A stretch of 64,000 nt of DNA from Prinsepia uniflora (GCA_032719365.1 CM064872.1:45740252-45804251), one strand, 5' to 3'. Numbered from the stretch's first letter, positions 11,526 to 24,225 are shown. Numbers and translations: made by a program. Notes: generated by a model not told the origin, from the sequence alone.

Positions 11526-12031
11526 AACTTCAATTTTCCTTTTTCAGCGATGAGCATCTCTACTAGTTGAGACCATACATCATAGTTGGATTCGGTGAGG
11601 ATAATCCCCGGATTGAATGCAGATCCATCAGATTGAATGAAAATTGGAGTGACGGGTTTGGTGCCAGAAACTCCAGCGTCATCTTTTGGAGGTGGAGGGA
11701 TTTCTATCATTGTCGTGACTAGTCACAGGTATTTAGTGTTTCAGGGTTTCAAGTGGGTTCAGGGGTACGGTGAGGTTTTAGGGTTTTAGGATTTCAGGGT
11801 TTCAAACAATTCAAGGGTACAGCTCTAATACCAACTTGAAATTCAGAGTATTGAAAATATTTCAACTTGTATTATTCTTCTCATTAAGAGGCTTTATATA
11901 AGGTTACAATCCAAATTACAAGTAATCACATAGAATTCTTTTAGGGTAAGAAGACCTAACTTTTAGGAGAAGGAAACCTACTTTGACTAATTACATAAAA
12001 AGTGCATAATTACATAAATCTTGCAACAACA
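11526..12031 (-). mobile_element. 5' end of a Ty1/copia element (LTR, primer site, Gag start), truncated
   Basis: Minus-strand order is as follows. The LTR has a TATA box (CTTATATAAAGCC, about 11889-11901) and ends ..GAATTTCA at 11837. Then comes the primer site TGGTATTAGAGCT (11821-11833), one mismatch from the initiator-Met tRNA complement TGGTATCAGAGC. Then a copia-type Gag start at 11710 reads MIEIPPPPKDD, then ILTESNYDVWSQLVEMLIAEKG. The Gag is cut near 11526 where the Tat element begins, so Tat probably inserted into it. The outer LTR edge is uncertain. TGTTGTTGCAAG at 12031 is one candidate; similar sequence may run to about 12150. Confidence 0.7.
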
Positions 12032-13791
12032 AGCATTCAATTCTATACATACATATATCATATATGGTGCTGCAAATTCATTGTTTGAAACCCTTGTGAA
12101 CCCTCAACTAGGGTTCACTTCATTCATAAGTACTATATTAATACATCAAGAATGTTGAAACTTTTCTGATTATTATCTGCAAAATTAGCAAAGCATTTTC
12201 ACCATGCAACCGCCAGCCTTTATGGGCTCATTCTATAAGTGGGGTTGGACTGAATTAAATGACACATCAAATTCTATATATTAAAGATAAAAATTGACTG
12301 TTTTCATTGTAAAGTAATTAGAGGGAGTACTACATATAAATGTATCCCAATTCAATCCCCTAAGAACAAAAAAAATAAGTTTTATTCTATATCGCATCCT
12401 ATCTAACACTCCTACAATGAAATCGCATCTATTTTTTATATTTAAAATATATTGAATTTGAAGATTTGTCAAATCCAATCATATCTTACTAATCGACGTA
12501 TATTCCTAATGTTCAATCAGCAACGTCACGGAAAATTAAACACATTGAGCCCTTGTCAATTTCCTTCACTGTTTATTAGCTGAAATGGACTTTGTTATCA
12601 TCTGTGTTGCAAATACAATCGCAACTCAGCAAGTTGGTCCGTATGAATATGATATATGGGTGGCTCAAAGGAAAAGCTTGTCAATGTTCTTTAGTATCTT
12701 TACACTTTTGCTTGCTTGTATATTCCCTCTCATTCCCAACCCTTTCGTTTCCTGCTATCTTATTGTTTAATCACAAAAGTATGCATCCCCAGGCCGGTAT
12801 AGTGAAGCCTCACGACACTAGATCAAACTAGCTAGAACCAACTCCACCTAAAGCTCATACATTTTTGTTTATTGAAGATTTCATTGATAGGGAAGGGAAT
12901 ACAAAATGACTGGGGTACAAAAATTGTTAGGGGCCTCATTCAATTTTTTACCTTGAAATCAAATTAGACGGGAAAAGATTCAGTAAGGAAGAAACGAGTC
13001 CTCATTTCTAAATCAAACTAAAACATACCATTGATCCTCCAAATCCTTCTCAAGTAGAGATTGAAGCCAAGGAAGTGCAAGTGGCACCCAAACTGCCTTA
13101 AACATAGGCCACTAACTTTTTCTTTGTTAATAGAATATGTATAGTACTAATATATATAGGGAAAAACTCGCTTAAATTAGAACTCATATTATCTTGATTT
13201 TATTTTCGTTTGCACATCAAAATAAGTGTACTATAAATGACATAACGAGAAACACGGATATAGTGTTCACCAGCATTACACACTATTCACCAAAAATTAT
13301 CCAATTTGTTGATGAGGTTTGAACTGGACCACCCAGAAACGTTTAAACAAAGCCTAAATTTTTTTCTTTTTTCTAATTTTGATTCCGTATGTAGCTGGAC
13401 CAAGAACAAAGAGTAATCAACTTTACATGCCCAACATTATAAAGTCCACTTCCAGACGGAGGCCACAACCCCAGAACGTACACAAGAATTCAACACTATT
13501 TACCCACAGCTACTAGCTTTCTGGTCAAAATATGGTCCTAAAGCACGTAAAACCTACTAACCCAAACGCAATCGTATGAAACTACGAGCACTTCTCTCAT
13601 GAATAATATGATTCCTACTCGAGACTTGGTAGGTGCTGAATGGTTGGAGCTTGGCTGTACATGCATCTAATCTTTCCCAAGGAACGGCTATAATCGGAAC
13701 TCAAACGCATCAAGATTCAAGCAATTTTATTTATTGCAGAAAACAAATTTATGCAAAGCTTGTTCACATTTCCAATACTAATATCACACCC

Positions 13792-13853
<62 letters not shown>

Positions 13854-15100
13854 AAAGTCAAAACAACCTTGGAAACTGACAGCTCCTAAGATTCGATCAA
13901 TTCTGAAACTGTGGTCCAATTCAGTTCATTCAAGAGATGAACATAAAAATGCAAATTGGCCGGAGCATATATGCTTACCGGCTACCGCCCTACTCCGGAT
14001 TCAATTCTCCATTGCAATTCGGATTATACTAAACATAGTGACCAACTTAATTAAAGAAAGAAAAAAAAACAGCCAAAAAGTTTAAAAGTTTTGGTGTAAA
14101 TGGCCCTTGAAAGAATCTCCTCTCCAATCTCCATCAAGCTTTAAGACTAAAATGAAAGAGGTTTATATGCCTTTGATGCTTTCCAACCCTAATCTTTTGT
14201 CATATTCGTTCATCGATGGATCCATCTTTGCTTGTGCCAAAAGGATTCGATGCCTTTAAACCCAAAAAGCTTAATTAATTAAGCCATGAGTGCGTGATGA
14301 AAAATGTAAACAAACAAACACATCATTAATGGTTTAGTGGTACTTATATTTACTTTATCATATCCTACACGGCGTTTCCGGTATTGCTAAATTTAAGTAA
14401 ATTCTAGTCAAAATCATTAGTCTTCAACAAAATCCCTAAAACACATTTTTTTTATCATCTAATTTAGGGATTTTCATAGAAAACAAGGTTGGAGCGGAGT
14501 CTTTACCCTTACCCCATATTTAGAGTTTTGATATTTTAGAGTTCTGAATCCCTAAATTTAGCAAATAGAAGAGAAAGTAGTAATGGATATCTCTTCTTAA
14601 TGAGATGAATCTCATTGGAATTTCAAATTTTTAACTTCAAACAAATAATTTGAGATATGTCAAAATACGCAACACCGTTGGGGATGCAAAATGGCTAGTA
14701 GTATTCCTACCTACTTCACCGTAGTGGGAAAATCATGAATTCGACGTACGTAAAGAGCGAACGTGTATAATTCTCGACTTCAGTATCCTTGCATAAAAAT
14801 AATGAATAATCATGAGCTGCCGATCTGGTTGCAACCTCCACCTGTCTATCCGTCTTGCTTTAATCCATCTTTGTGTGGCCGGTTCTGGATGTCCTAATAA
14901 GCTACACCTGCGCTACGCATACCTCCCTCAAGAATAAAAAAGAAAAATTCCCTTTCTTCAACCCACGCCCTGAAAACACCCCCACCCTTAACATTCTGAA
15001 TCAATCTCCAATATCTTTTTACTCTCTGGAAATATTGAAAAGGAGATTCCTTGCATGTCCCACATTTTTTGCCCTATCCATTATTCTTTTCCCTTGCCTC
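12032..15100. other. Intergenic region, no gene recognised
   Basis: AT-rich, with only short ORFs that lack recognisable domains or splice context. The one clear landmark is the GA microsatellite at 13795-13850. The last few hundred bases would include the upstream regulatory region of the HIPP gene. Confidence 0.6.
13795..13851. repeat. (GA)n microsatellite
   Basis: An uninterrupted AG dinucleotide run of about 56 bases, roughly 1.35 kb upstream of the HIPP start codon. It creates an artificial Arg-Glu run in one reading frame. Confidence 0.98.
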
Positions 15101-15192
15101 TACAAATAAAATGCCACCTATTATATTCTTCATTCATACTCTCTCCCCCTCCCCTCCCCTTCCCCTTCATCTCTGGTTTCTCTCTTTTCTCC
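15101..15192 (+). promoter_or_regulatory. Core promoter and pyrimidine-rich leader of the HIPP gene
   Basis: A TATA-like TACAAATAAA lies at 15101-15110, about 100 bases before the start codon. It is followed by a strongly C/T-rich stretch (15138-15192) like the Y-patch/leader common in plant promoters. Positions fit a short 5' UTR. Confidence 0.5.
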
Positions 15193-15202
15193 ATTGCCTC
15201 TC

Positions 15203-16293
15203 ATGGCTGCAGCACTAGAGGTACGTAAAATGGTTCCTAATTATTAGTAATATAATGCTTCTAACATGACATGTATTAGTGCATTTCAACGTTAATGGCT
15301 CTAACTCTCCGCGGTTTTTTTGTTTTCTCTATCAAATGCAGAGACCTCGAGTTACAGAGATACATGTTCGAATGGACTGCAATGGATGTGTGCAAAAGAT
15401 CAAGAAAGCACTACATGGCGTCAATGGTAAGAATTCGTAACTTCAACCCCCCGTCCCCTAATATCATTTGTATAAAAAGAGAAAACCCAACTCATAATTT
15501 GAGCGAGCTCTCATTTTCTGCAGGTATATATGACTTATACGTCGACTTCCCTCAACAAAAGTTGACAATAATTGGGTGGGCAGATCCTGAGAATATAGTA
15601 AAAGCCATTAAGAAGACCAGGAAGATTGCCACCATATGTTCCCATACAGAACAACAAACAGATCCTCCTGCTCCTCCACCAACAGAACAACCACCCGAAG
15701 GAGGTGCACAAGCTCCTGAGGGATCAAACCCTCCTCCAGCAGATCAAGCACCACCACCGGCTGAAGTAGCTCCACCACCAGAAGCTGCCCCACCAGCAGA
15801 GCCACCAAAAGAATCACCACCACCTGAACATCCAACACGGGAGCCTGCAACACCAACACCTGTAGCTGCTGAGACCAACCCAGGCCAACAAATACACCAC
15901 CAAAGGCCTAGAGATGTTGGAGAAGTTCATACCATATACCACCACCCACCTGACTCCGGCTATAGATATGGCTACTCTCAAGGCTACGCAGGGTACTCCA
16001 ACAGATATCATAACAGCCAAGGATACCCTCAGGAGCCCATCCCCACCACCACCCCGACTCCACCTATCTATGTGACACACAGCTACAACACATACAGGCC
16101 ATCGCCATATGTCACTGAATATGAGTATATCCAGCCACAGCCACAGCCACAGCCACAGCCACAACAGCCACAGCCACAGTACAGTAGGATCAGCCATTAC
16201 AATGAGGACCAATATCACAATGTCAATAATGGCAATGGGAATATTACATCAATTTTTAGCGACGAAAATCCAAATGCATGTACGGTAATGTAG
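15203..16293 (+). CDS. Heavy-metal-associated isoprenylated plant protein (HIPP), 3 exons
   Basis: Proposed CDS is join(15203..15220, 15342..15426, 15524..16293), 873 nt, 290 residues. All introns are GT..AG and the phases agree. The short first exon encodes MAAALE. Exons 2-3 form an HMA (ferredoxin-like metal-binding) domain, residues about 7-75, with the metal site MDCNGC (MxCxxC). The C-terminal two thirds are low complexity: Pro-rich (EPPKESPPPEHPTREP), Tyr/Ser/Gly-rich, then a Pro-Gln dipeptide run. The protein ends CTVM, a CaaX box for farnesylation. HIPPs bind heavy metals or act as membrane-tethered adaptors in metal homeostasis and stress or pathogen responses. A farnesylated protein would be expected at the plasma membrane or nucleus. 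The exon 1 start was chosen because the longer ORF starting at 15295 reads through intron sequence. It is convergent with the UTP5-like gene downstream. Confidence 0.88.
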
Positions 16294-17727
16294 AAGAAAG
16301 CTTGTTCTAAAGGGGGAATTCTTTTCCCTCAAAAGAATCATGGCAAGAAAGTTAATGGAGAATATATAATTTGTGGTGGCAAACATGTTTTTCTAATAAT
16401 CATGTGATGAAGCTACGAGCAGACAGAATGAGATTCAAAGCTTGTAAAATAAGATAGAATTGATGTGAAATCAATACATCTCAGCCATTCATTTGCCAGA
16501 AACAACAATCGATTAAACAAAATTTTCCAGTTTCTTCTCTTCTCTCCAAATCTACTTCCCTTTTCCTAAAACCTGTCTCTAAATTTAAGCTTCCACACTA
16601 AAGAGCGAGAAAAACCTGCTTAATATGCATAACGCATAGAAATACTACAAAATTCTGTATAGTCATGTATAGATAAGTGGTTTTTCGGAATAACTTCAAC
16701 CAAGCCACATTTCTAATCTATATGTGGGTTTGAATTTGAAGTGCACCTGTGCTTTCTGAAATACTACAAAAATCGCTTGTGCTTTCTGAAAGTCAGCAAT
16801 TATACATTGGTCCACCTGTGCTTTTCCTAATACAGTGAAAATGTAGGAAGAACAAGAAAATTATAATTGATTACTAGGGGAAATTTTCTTCACAATGATA
16901 TAGGGAAAACCAGAGGAACACAAAATTGTGGATGTTAAGCTTGGATCAGACATGACACCTAGCACTAGAAGTTTCCAGCTTTACAGAAACTAGAGATGAA
17001 TCAACAAGCTGACGCAAGATGTTGAACAGACTGCACCACATCGAACCTTTCTTTTCCTAAATACAAATCGAAGGTGTACAAAAAATGCAACTTATGAACA
17101 GGAAGGCACAAAATATATGAAACCAATATACAACTGAGTTCTACCTCAGAACATATTCAATATAAATAAAAATGTTTCAAATCTTCCCTTTAGGTAACTA
17201 ATCCCTTACCAACATAATGGATTAACTCCTCACTCAAAGACTTGAGCTGTTCAGCCAGCAAAATTTGCCAATTTTCCCCTGAACCGAACTTCTCCCCTAA
17301 ACTATTACTAATGGCCAATTTCCCCTGCCATCATGTTTACTGATTTATCCACTTTTCTTCAAAAGAAGTCACATGTCAATCATTATATGCTTGTTCAGTA
17401 ATTTTTCCTCTATCAATGTAATTTGTTATTTTTTCTTTCTTAAAATGTGAGAATTTAAGGAAATTGGATTAATGTGGCCACCAAGGGGAGGAAGAAATTG
17501 GCTGATTAGCCTAAAAGGAAAACATCTCCTTTGTATGAAGTAGACATAACCGAGCACGTAATCGAACTTAGGTCATCTAGTATAATAACCACAGAAACTG
17601 TAGAAAAATAGTATTGGTCCATTAAGTCATCTCCATACATTCTATCCAACTACATCAAGTAACGTGAAAGACAAAGACTGCCATTAGGTAAAATTTGATT
17701 ACCTCATTGGTCCATCACAAAATCACA
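16294..17727. other. Intergenic region between two convergent genes
   Basis: Holds the presumed 3' UTR of the HIPP gene (first few hundred bases) and the 3' flank of the UTP5-like gene. A short phrase, TGTGCTTTCTGAAA, recurs around 16750-16790. No further gene is recognised. Confidence 0.6.
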
Positions 17728-18815
17728 CTACTGATCATCATCACTTCTTATTTCAGAATCTTCTTCCCCATAGTGTATTTCGTTTACATCTTCATCCTCA
17801 TCTTCGTTTTCCTCCCTTTGTTGCTCTTGTGATAAAATGTGACTTTTGGTGTGGGTTGCCTTGTCAATCTATTTAAAGAGCACAAAGATAATTATTAAAG
17901 ATAAAATGACCAACAAATTTGGATAAATGAACTGCATTCATGTCAGATTGTCAACCTGTGCCATCAAGAGTTGCACACGACCTGATAATTGTAATAAAGG
18001 ATGAATAGCAGCACCTATAGATTTTGTAGCCTGCAAGGAGAACAGCATTAGTTGAGAGTACTAAGCACTCCATGCAATATAAAAGAATGAGTCTGGGTAT
18101 TGAATATTCTGCTTGAAGGCACCTTTTAAAGACAAATAACAAATTCCAAGACCGTTACACCTATATGTTATTTACGAGGAAAAAATAATTTATTTGCACT
18201 GGAAAGTTAAAGCTTAAAAGTGTTTAAGTGTGACCCAAAAGTACCGTGGCAAAAATGTCAGCTAGGCGTTGGTTTTTCCTATAGTGTGTTAATTGGTTAT
18301 AGAATACCATATGCATAGGATACTAACCAGACACCTAGCAGCATTTTGGGGAATATTAGTGACAGGAGAAGGCTACTCCACCTATAAATCTGAAACTGTA
18401 AATAGTCTTCCAAATTGTATTTCCGTCTTGGATTATCAGCACTTTATGAAGTGAAATAGGACAGATCAAAAGGTTTCTTTACGAAGATTTTTCATATTAA
18501 GATGATAAAAGTATGAAATAAGGGAGGAAATAGTAAGAAACGAATATTAATTGATCATAAATTTTACCTTTAACAAGGAGCTGAGAATCTGGATTTTAGG
18601 TTCTTCAGACATGATATGACTACTGTGATTTACCAATATGCTGTATACCCAAGGAAGAACATATTTCCCACCACTAGACCTGTTAATGATGATAAAAGAT
18701 TAAAACTTAAGTGATATCGAATTAATACTGCAATGCTTTCTAAAATAATTAAGTAGCATAACCACAATGAAGGTCACTTTAGCATAAAGATAAACAAACA
18801 AAATGTTTAAATTTT

Positions 18816-19845
18816 GGGTTAATACCTTAAATGGCCCCTGAACTATACCTTGAGGCTCATTTTGGTCCCTACGTAACTTATAACATTTTGCAATTGGGCC
18901 AAATTGGTAGAACGAGAAAAAGGATCCAACGACTTCAAAACAATTGAACGAGGAGCCATATGAGGTGAAAATCTCATGTACGGTTCTGTAGAGTGGTACT
19001 AAGGATGACTTATTCATCAACTTTTCTACTATCACCCCCAAAAGTCCAAACTCTGCCTTACTAAAGTTACCAGAGTACGCTTAACCTCTGGATTTGAAAT
19101 CACTGCTTTTATACCCGGCATTGGCCATAATTTACAAGAACATCCAGAAGTCTTAGTAAAAGGGGGGAGTGTTAAGGATTTACCCAGTGTGAGATATCAC
19201 ATTGTTCGAGGAACCCTAGATGCTGTCAAAGTAAAGGATCGTCAACAAAGGCGTCTTCTCTATCAATTTTGCCATTTTAATCTCTATTTGAGGAAGATAA
19301 GGATTAATTTCTCTTTTTGTAAAAATAGAAATTAAATATAGAAAAAAAAAAGACGCCGCCTACTAATTCCCACCCCATCGATCACGTCCACTCTACTCGC
19401 TCCACCCTTTTGTAGACCCTTACCTTTTGAAGTTCAATAAATTGAACATCTAAATAAAAGAAAAGGAATTTAGTCGATCATTTTGGAGTGCACTTGTTCG
19501 AAAATAAAGGTCTGGAAGGCATAGGTAAATGGCAAGTGACTGGTGAAGCAGGTTTTATGCACATGGTGGTCGGTGGAATGGGAATTGGTAACAATTTTCT
19601 TTATGATGTTCTTATATTTTTAAATTATAAATTTTATTTTATTTGTTTTTAAGTTGTTTTTATTCAAAAAAAACATGAATTTATTCTTGGATTCTTCAAC
19701 TAGAGGGTAAAATGGCCAAAATTAAAAAAGAAAGACCGATTTGGCACATTTATTAGAACTTAAGGACTACCAAATGTAAGAACTTGAACAAGGACCAAAA
19801 TGACAATTAGAGGCATAGTTTAGGGACCATTCGACGTAGTAACCC
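18816..19845. mobile_element. Non-autonomous DNA transposon with about 50-bp terminal inverted repeats, in an intron
   Basis: The left end GGGTTAATACC..ATGGCCCCTGAACTATACC..CATTTTGGTCC and the reverse complement of the right end GGGTTACTACG..ATGGTCCCTAAACTATGCC..CATTTTGGTCC match over about 50 bp. It lies in the long intron between exons 9 and 10 of the UTP5-like gene and explains much of that intron's length. The ends resemble Mutator-like MITE families. No exact target duplication is visible and no transposase is encoded. Confidence 0.65.
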
Positions 19846-20472
19846 TTTTATATTTCTAAGAAAACCAAAACATATACCAGATTCTGATCCACATTGTGAA
19901 ACAGATATTATGGAATTAACCGTCTTTCCATCCTCACGCAGAAGAAAATTTATACATACAATAGATGCACACATACTTTGACTTTTGGAATTAAAAGCAC
20001 AAATTGTCTGTATAAACGAAAGCTAAAAAGACGTATATAAATCTACATGCACGCATGGATGTAATAAAAATCATAAGCCTGACAGGATCAGAAAAGAACA
20101 AACCTTGTTTGCCACATGGCCACCAAGACTCCCAATAATTCGAATGAGTCACTAGGCACCAATGACCGAATATCTGCGTTCATCTGGTAGATTATAAAGT
20201 ACTTAACTCAGAATGAGAAACAAAAAAAATGAAGGGAAGAAGAACTCAGAAAGTGCACATGATAGTATATCCAATAGAACACAAAATAAGTAACTGCTTT
20301 AAAAAACCTTCTTTGTTTGCATATTATTCTGAAGATCAATGGTCTTAAAGGTCGCAGAATTGAGTGTAGAATTCAATGTGTGGCCGTCTACTTTACTAAG
20401 TATCCCTAATGATCTAAGCCGGTCCTCCATGCAAATTGCTTCAATATCAGCTTTAAATTCTTCTATACCGTC

Positions 20473-20724
20473 TGTACTAATAAGGAATCTCCTACAATCC
20501 AGCCGATCAAAGGAGATTGACTAAATCTCCTTGATCTGCTGAGATATGTCAAACGGAATCACCTTTGATTCCTTCCTTGTATAGCTAGTCAACTGTATGA
20601 TTCTTTCCTAATCTTCCTAAATTGTACGTACCTAGTTAGGTCTCTCTACAGCCTATATAAAGATAGCTACTGCTGTATTTCATAATTAATTCAATAAACA
20701 AATATTCAAACCCTTTTATGTACA
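20473..20724 (+). mobile_element. LTR-like fragment in an intron of the UTP5-like gene
   Basis: It has the layout of a short copia-type LTR: TGTAC.. start, a TATA box in GCCTATATAAAG (about 20651-20662), a polyadenylation-like TTCAATAAA about 35 bases further, and ..GTACA end. No convincing 5-bp target duplication is seen, so the borders are approximate. It lies immediately upstream of the exon 8 acceptor (AG at 20472-20473, minus strand). Confidence 0.35.
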
Positions 20725-22995
20725 TACCAGCATGACATATCAATCAGGCACATCAACCATCAGCATATTCTGAACCACTATCTAACAAGTAGGTACATAA
20801 ATGTATGACATGTTGATTACCATAACAGTATTGGATGGTGGAAACTGATAGAACAGCCATCATTTCACAAGTCTTACCAGTTATACAGATTACTTATTAC
20901 ATAAAGGCAAAATTGAGTAGGCATTGCAGAGTGAATATGACACCCACCTTTGCTCTTCACAAGGTCAACATGACTCCTGCTGTCACCCAAATCAGCCATT
21001 ACTTCATCTTTGTCAAAACTCACTTTTCCTTGTCTTTCCGTTATCTCCTGTGAATCAAAAATCTTTGGAATTGGAAGTAAGGCATCTTATGCATTTGCAC
21101 GATCTAATGCAATAACTGTTGAATCATTGCAGAACTAGTCAGTGAACAAACCATAAAATATTATTCAGAATAAGATGTAGTGTTAAATTGGGCCCAGGCT
21201 AAGGGGAAAATCAGCATCAAATCCTATGAGGCATGCGAAAGTGAACTTAAGAAATAAATAATTATGTTAATGCAAAAAGAGCCTTGCAGATGTGCAATAT
21301 CTAAAGAAAATAATATATGAATTTGACACATCCCTGCAGGGGGCTACTGCATCAGCATCTCATTATATTTTTGGATGGGAAGTATCTGACATTATATAGC
21401 CAGGGAAACCAATAAGAAATGCAACCAACAGTAGGTAAGGGGGAAAGCTCATTGTGCGAATGTCTTACCTCTATTTTGTACCATTTTTCCTTTCTTAGAT
21501 TTGACAACAGATTGACTCATTGGTAGAAGAACCCCATCATGGTAGCTACTTAACTTTATTTCTGTGCCAGAATGCACCAAAATTTTCTGGAATGATGGCT
21601 TCACAGGTAATCCATAAACAACAAATACTTGCCCAGAAGCAGCCTTGGCAATCCCTTGTAAAACCGCTGCAAATATTGTAGGTAATGCACCCTTGTGTGC
21701 TTTAGAAAAATTTCCTTCAGAAGATATGGATATTTTCGTAGGCTTGGCATTCTGTAGTTCTTCAACATTCTTCCCAAACCAAAAATAACAAACACCAACT
21801 TCTGAAATTGCTAATACATATAGGCCTACATCACCAACTTCCTCGCTTTCTGTGCACCTGCTATCTACAAAGACAGCAGGGTACTCCATTGCAAGAACAG
21901 CACTTGCTGACTGCTTTTTCCCACCACCTATACTCCACACTGCAATATACCTTTCACCAACTGCAGATGAGAGGATGTACTTCCCATCTTCAGTGAAGAT
22001 CATACAGCGAACAGCTCCCTAATCAGTGGTTAAGAAAATGTGATTAAATCAAGATACATCAGTTAAAGAAGATGCTAAAATATAAAACAAAGGCTGACCT
22101 TCCTGATAGCAGGAACTTTTCACAGCAGTAGTAAACTAAGTAAATTTATCAGGTATACAAGCAGGTGATCTTAAATTCAAATCCCTGCAAACACAATCTC
22201 TAATTATGTTGACTTCTACATGTTCCAAGCTCCAGTGGTGGAAGGGGGCCCATATGTGTGGAGAGAGTGATAAAATATGGAAAAATAATTGCCTCACATC
22301 CTAACAGCTTAAATTTTAGGATCATTGGTAAACCGAAAATAATTTCAAAATATGAGAAGACTTTAACATCTAGTCCGTTTAGACATCCAAGAGGAAAAGG
22401 TAAATACAATAGGAGAATATAACTGCAAACACTCACAGGATGGCCAGAAAACTTCTGTATCTTTTTCTGATCAGACAAATTAAATATCTTCATTTGTGCA
22501 GCCGCAGTTGCTAAAATCTTACCATCTGGTGTGGAGAAATCCAAAAGTTACTACCAGAAAAGAAGTAAATGCTACAATCTAATAAAGAATACAGTATTAT
22601 TTGGACTTTCAAAATTTGCTCGATGACCAAGTTTCAAATGCACAACATTTTTTTTTCAGCATTGATTATTATACACTTTGAACTAGAACTTTCTACCACA
22701 TACAACAGATAGAATATGACAGGGACTACACGGACCACAACTTATAGAGATCTGATGGAAACCTATTCAGTAAGAACCTCCCTATTATATACTGAATGGC
22801 CAAGTCTACATTTATCCCACCAAAACCAGAACTAAAATTTCTAGAAGCCTGACATATGACAATTCAGAACAGCATCAATATCAATTTTCAGCTTATTAAT
22901 TATACCATCACTCATAGCACCCAGATTGTATTATTGTTGGCATGTTTACTTACCAGGTGTGGGAATGAGAAGAAATGGTATCATTCCCATACCTG

Positions 22996-23114
22996 AGTAA
23001 GTAAGCGTGTCATTAAAGTAATCTTGACCAAGTAGTCTTGCTGCCTATTCCCATACATAAGTTCCTCATACCCAGTAAGTAAGCGTGTCATTAAAGTAAT
23101 CTTGACCAAGTAGT
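22996..23114. repeat. 41-bp direct duplication in an intron
   Basis: The same 41 bases starting AGTAAGTAAGCGTGTCATTA occur at 22996-23036 and 23074-23114, in the intron between exons 4 and 5 of the UTP5-like gene. Confidence 0.9.
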
Positions 23115-24105
23115 ATCAAACAAACAGCAAGAGGAACAATGTATTAGATTTAAGCAAGAGTACCACAAAAGATGTAATGTGACCATCAAATACAAGAGTA
23201 ATATACCTGAAGAAACAGACATCGACGAAACTGCCTTAGTGGAAGCTTTGAACTTCCCCAACAGGTTTCCTGTCAAAGAGTCAATTTGACAAATCATCCC
23301 ATCCACGCCAGCAGTGTAAATACACGAAGCATTTCTTGAAAACGATAAGCAGCTAACACCACTGCAGTGGAAGACAGTGCAACAAAATGATTGATTAGAC
23401 ATCCCAAAAGTGAAACCCACACATCAACATCAGCATAATATTCATTCCAAACCAACCACCAGGTGACTTAGGCAGTAACCAACACACATGATTAAAATTT
23501 TGAAATAGGATGACAAGAAAGAAAGTTTAGGCAAGTAGCTAACCCAGAATGGCAATCGTTAACCCTCCATTTCAACTGACCAGCAGACACATCAAGTGCC
23601 AAAACATCACCACCACCAGTTCCCAAAATCAACAATGAAGAACCTAGCTTCCTTTTCTTCTGCAATGATGAATAAGAATTTTTTTTTTTTTTTAAATTCT
23701 TACAACTTACTGGTTAAACCAATATCAGAGCAAAGTCAAAACCTTTCTTTCGGAACATAATCATTTCATGCACGTATAATCAACTGAGAGATGCCCTCTA
23801 TCTCGTTTAGCATATATACTTGTGTCTTCCACTGATACTATGTCTGTAAATTCTGTCTGAATTTGTTCCTTCACGGTGTCCCAAATCTAATAGATACGAA
23901 GAGAAGAAAAAATCACTGTTTTATGAGGAATTTGAAGAACCATCAACCAAATTTGAAATAATTTAAAGTACCTTGATTCGGCCATCCCCAGAACTGATGG
24001 AAAACATGTCCAGGGTAGGGCTAAAAGCCGTCAAGAGGTTTCTGATGTTTGAAGAACCCATGCTGAAAGCCAAGTTTGCTAAGAGAAAACAAGACTGAGC
24101 TACTT

Positions 24106-24225
24106 AAACCCTAAACCCTAGAACGAGGAAAAGAAAAGCGCTATGGCGACACCCACTGTGCGTTTGTTTAGGGAGTTGTTCCTATAGGCTTTATTCAAAT
24201 AGTGGGCTTTATTGGACTGGGCCCA
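24106..24225 (-). promoter_or_regulatory. Telo-box and site II elements upstream of the UTP5-like gene
   Basis: A double telo-box AAACCCTAAACCCTA (24106-24120) lies 45 bases upstream of the start codon. Site II-type TGGGCT (24203-24208) and palindromic TGGGCCCA (24218-24225) lie about 150 bases upstream. Telo-box plus site II is the known signature of plant ribosomal-protein and ribosome-biogenesis promoters, which fits a UTP5 homologue and suggests that transcription control survived the coding damage. Confidence 0.7.

Larger units (their letters stand above)
17728..24061 (-). pseudogene. UTP5: UTP5/WDR43-like WD40 and Utp12-domain gene, 12 exons, with a premature stop
   Basis: Exons (minus, 5' to 3'): 24061-23972, 23886-23743, 23659-23544, 23361-23207, 22525-22437, 22018-21469, 21103-20948, 20471-20308, 20183-20104, 18679-18568, 18030-17956, 17868-17728. 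They total 1872 nt (624 codons), every junction is GT..AG and all phases agree. The product starts MGSSNIRNLLTAFSP and has WD40 blades (SSGDGRIKIWD, LSFSRNASCIYTAGVDG, GKYILSSAVGERYIAVWS). A C-terminal Utp12-type domain follows (LVPSDSFELLGVLVAMWQTR, then YVLPWVYSILVNH, then HPLLQLSGRVQLLMAQ), then an acidic tail. UTP5/WDR43 belongs to the t-UTP part of the nucleolar SSU processome and acts in early 18S pre-rRNA processing. Exon 2 has an in-frame TGA (23761-23763, codon 72) where Trp is expected after DYTCMK. Exon 7 has a TAA (21087-21089), which an acceptor 18 nt downstream would avoid. It is probably a young pseudogene or null allele; sequencing error is possible. Confidence 0.82.

Noticed and set aside
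13633..14085. 150-codon ORF with a long Arg-Glu run
   Set aside because: The run is the GA microsatellite in frame; no flanking domain or splice support.
15295..16293. Long single-exon ORF as the HIPP coding region
   Set aside because: Its first part translates intron sequence and interrupts the HMA domain; the three-exon model restores the domain with good splice sites and a short first exon.
20308..20450. Exon 8 of the UTP5-like gene starting at 20450
   Set aside because: That acceptor (AATTTAAAG) is poor. Starting at 20471 after TTAGTACAG keeps phase and adds DGIEEFK, a more plausible exon.
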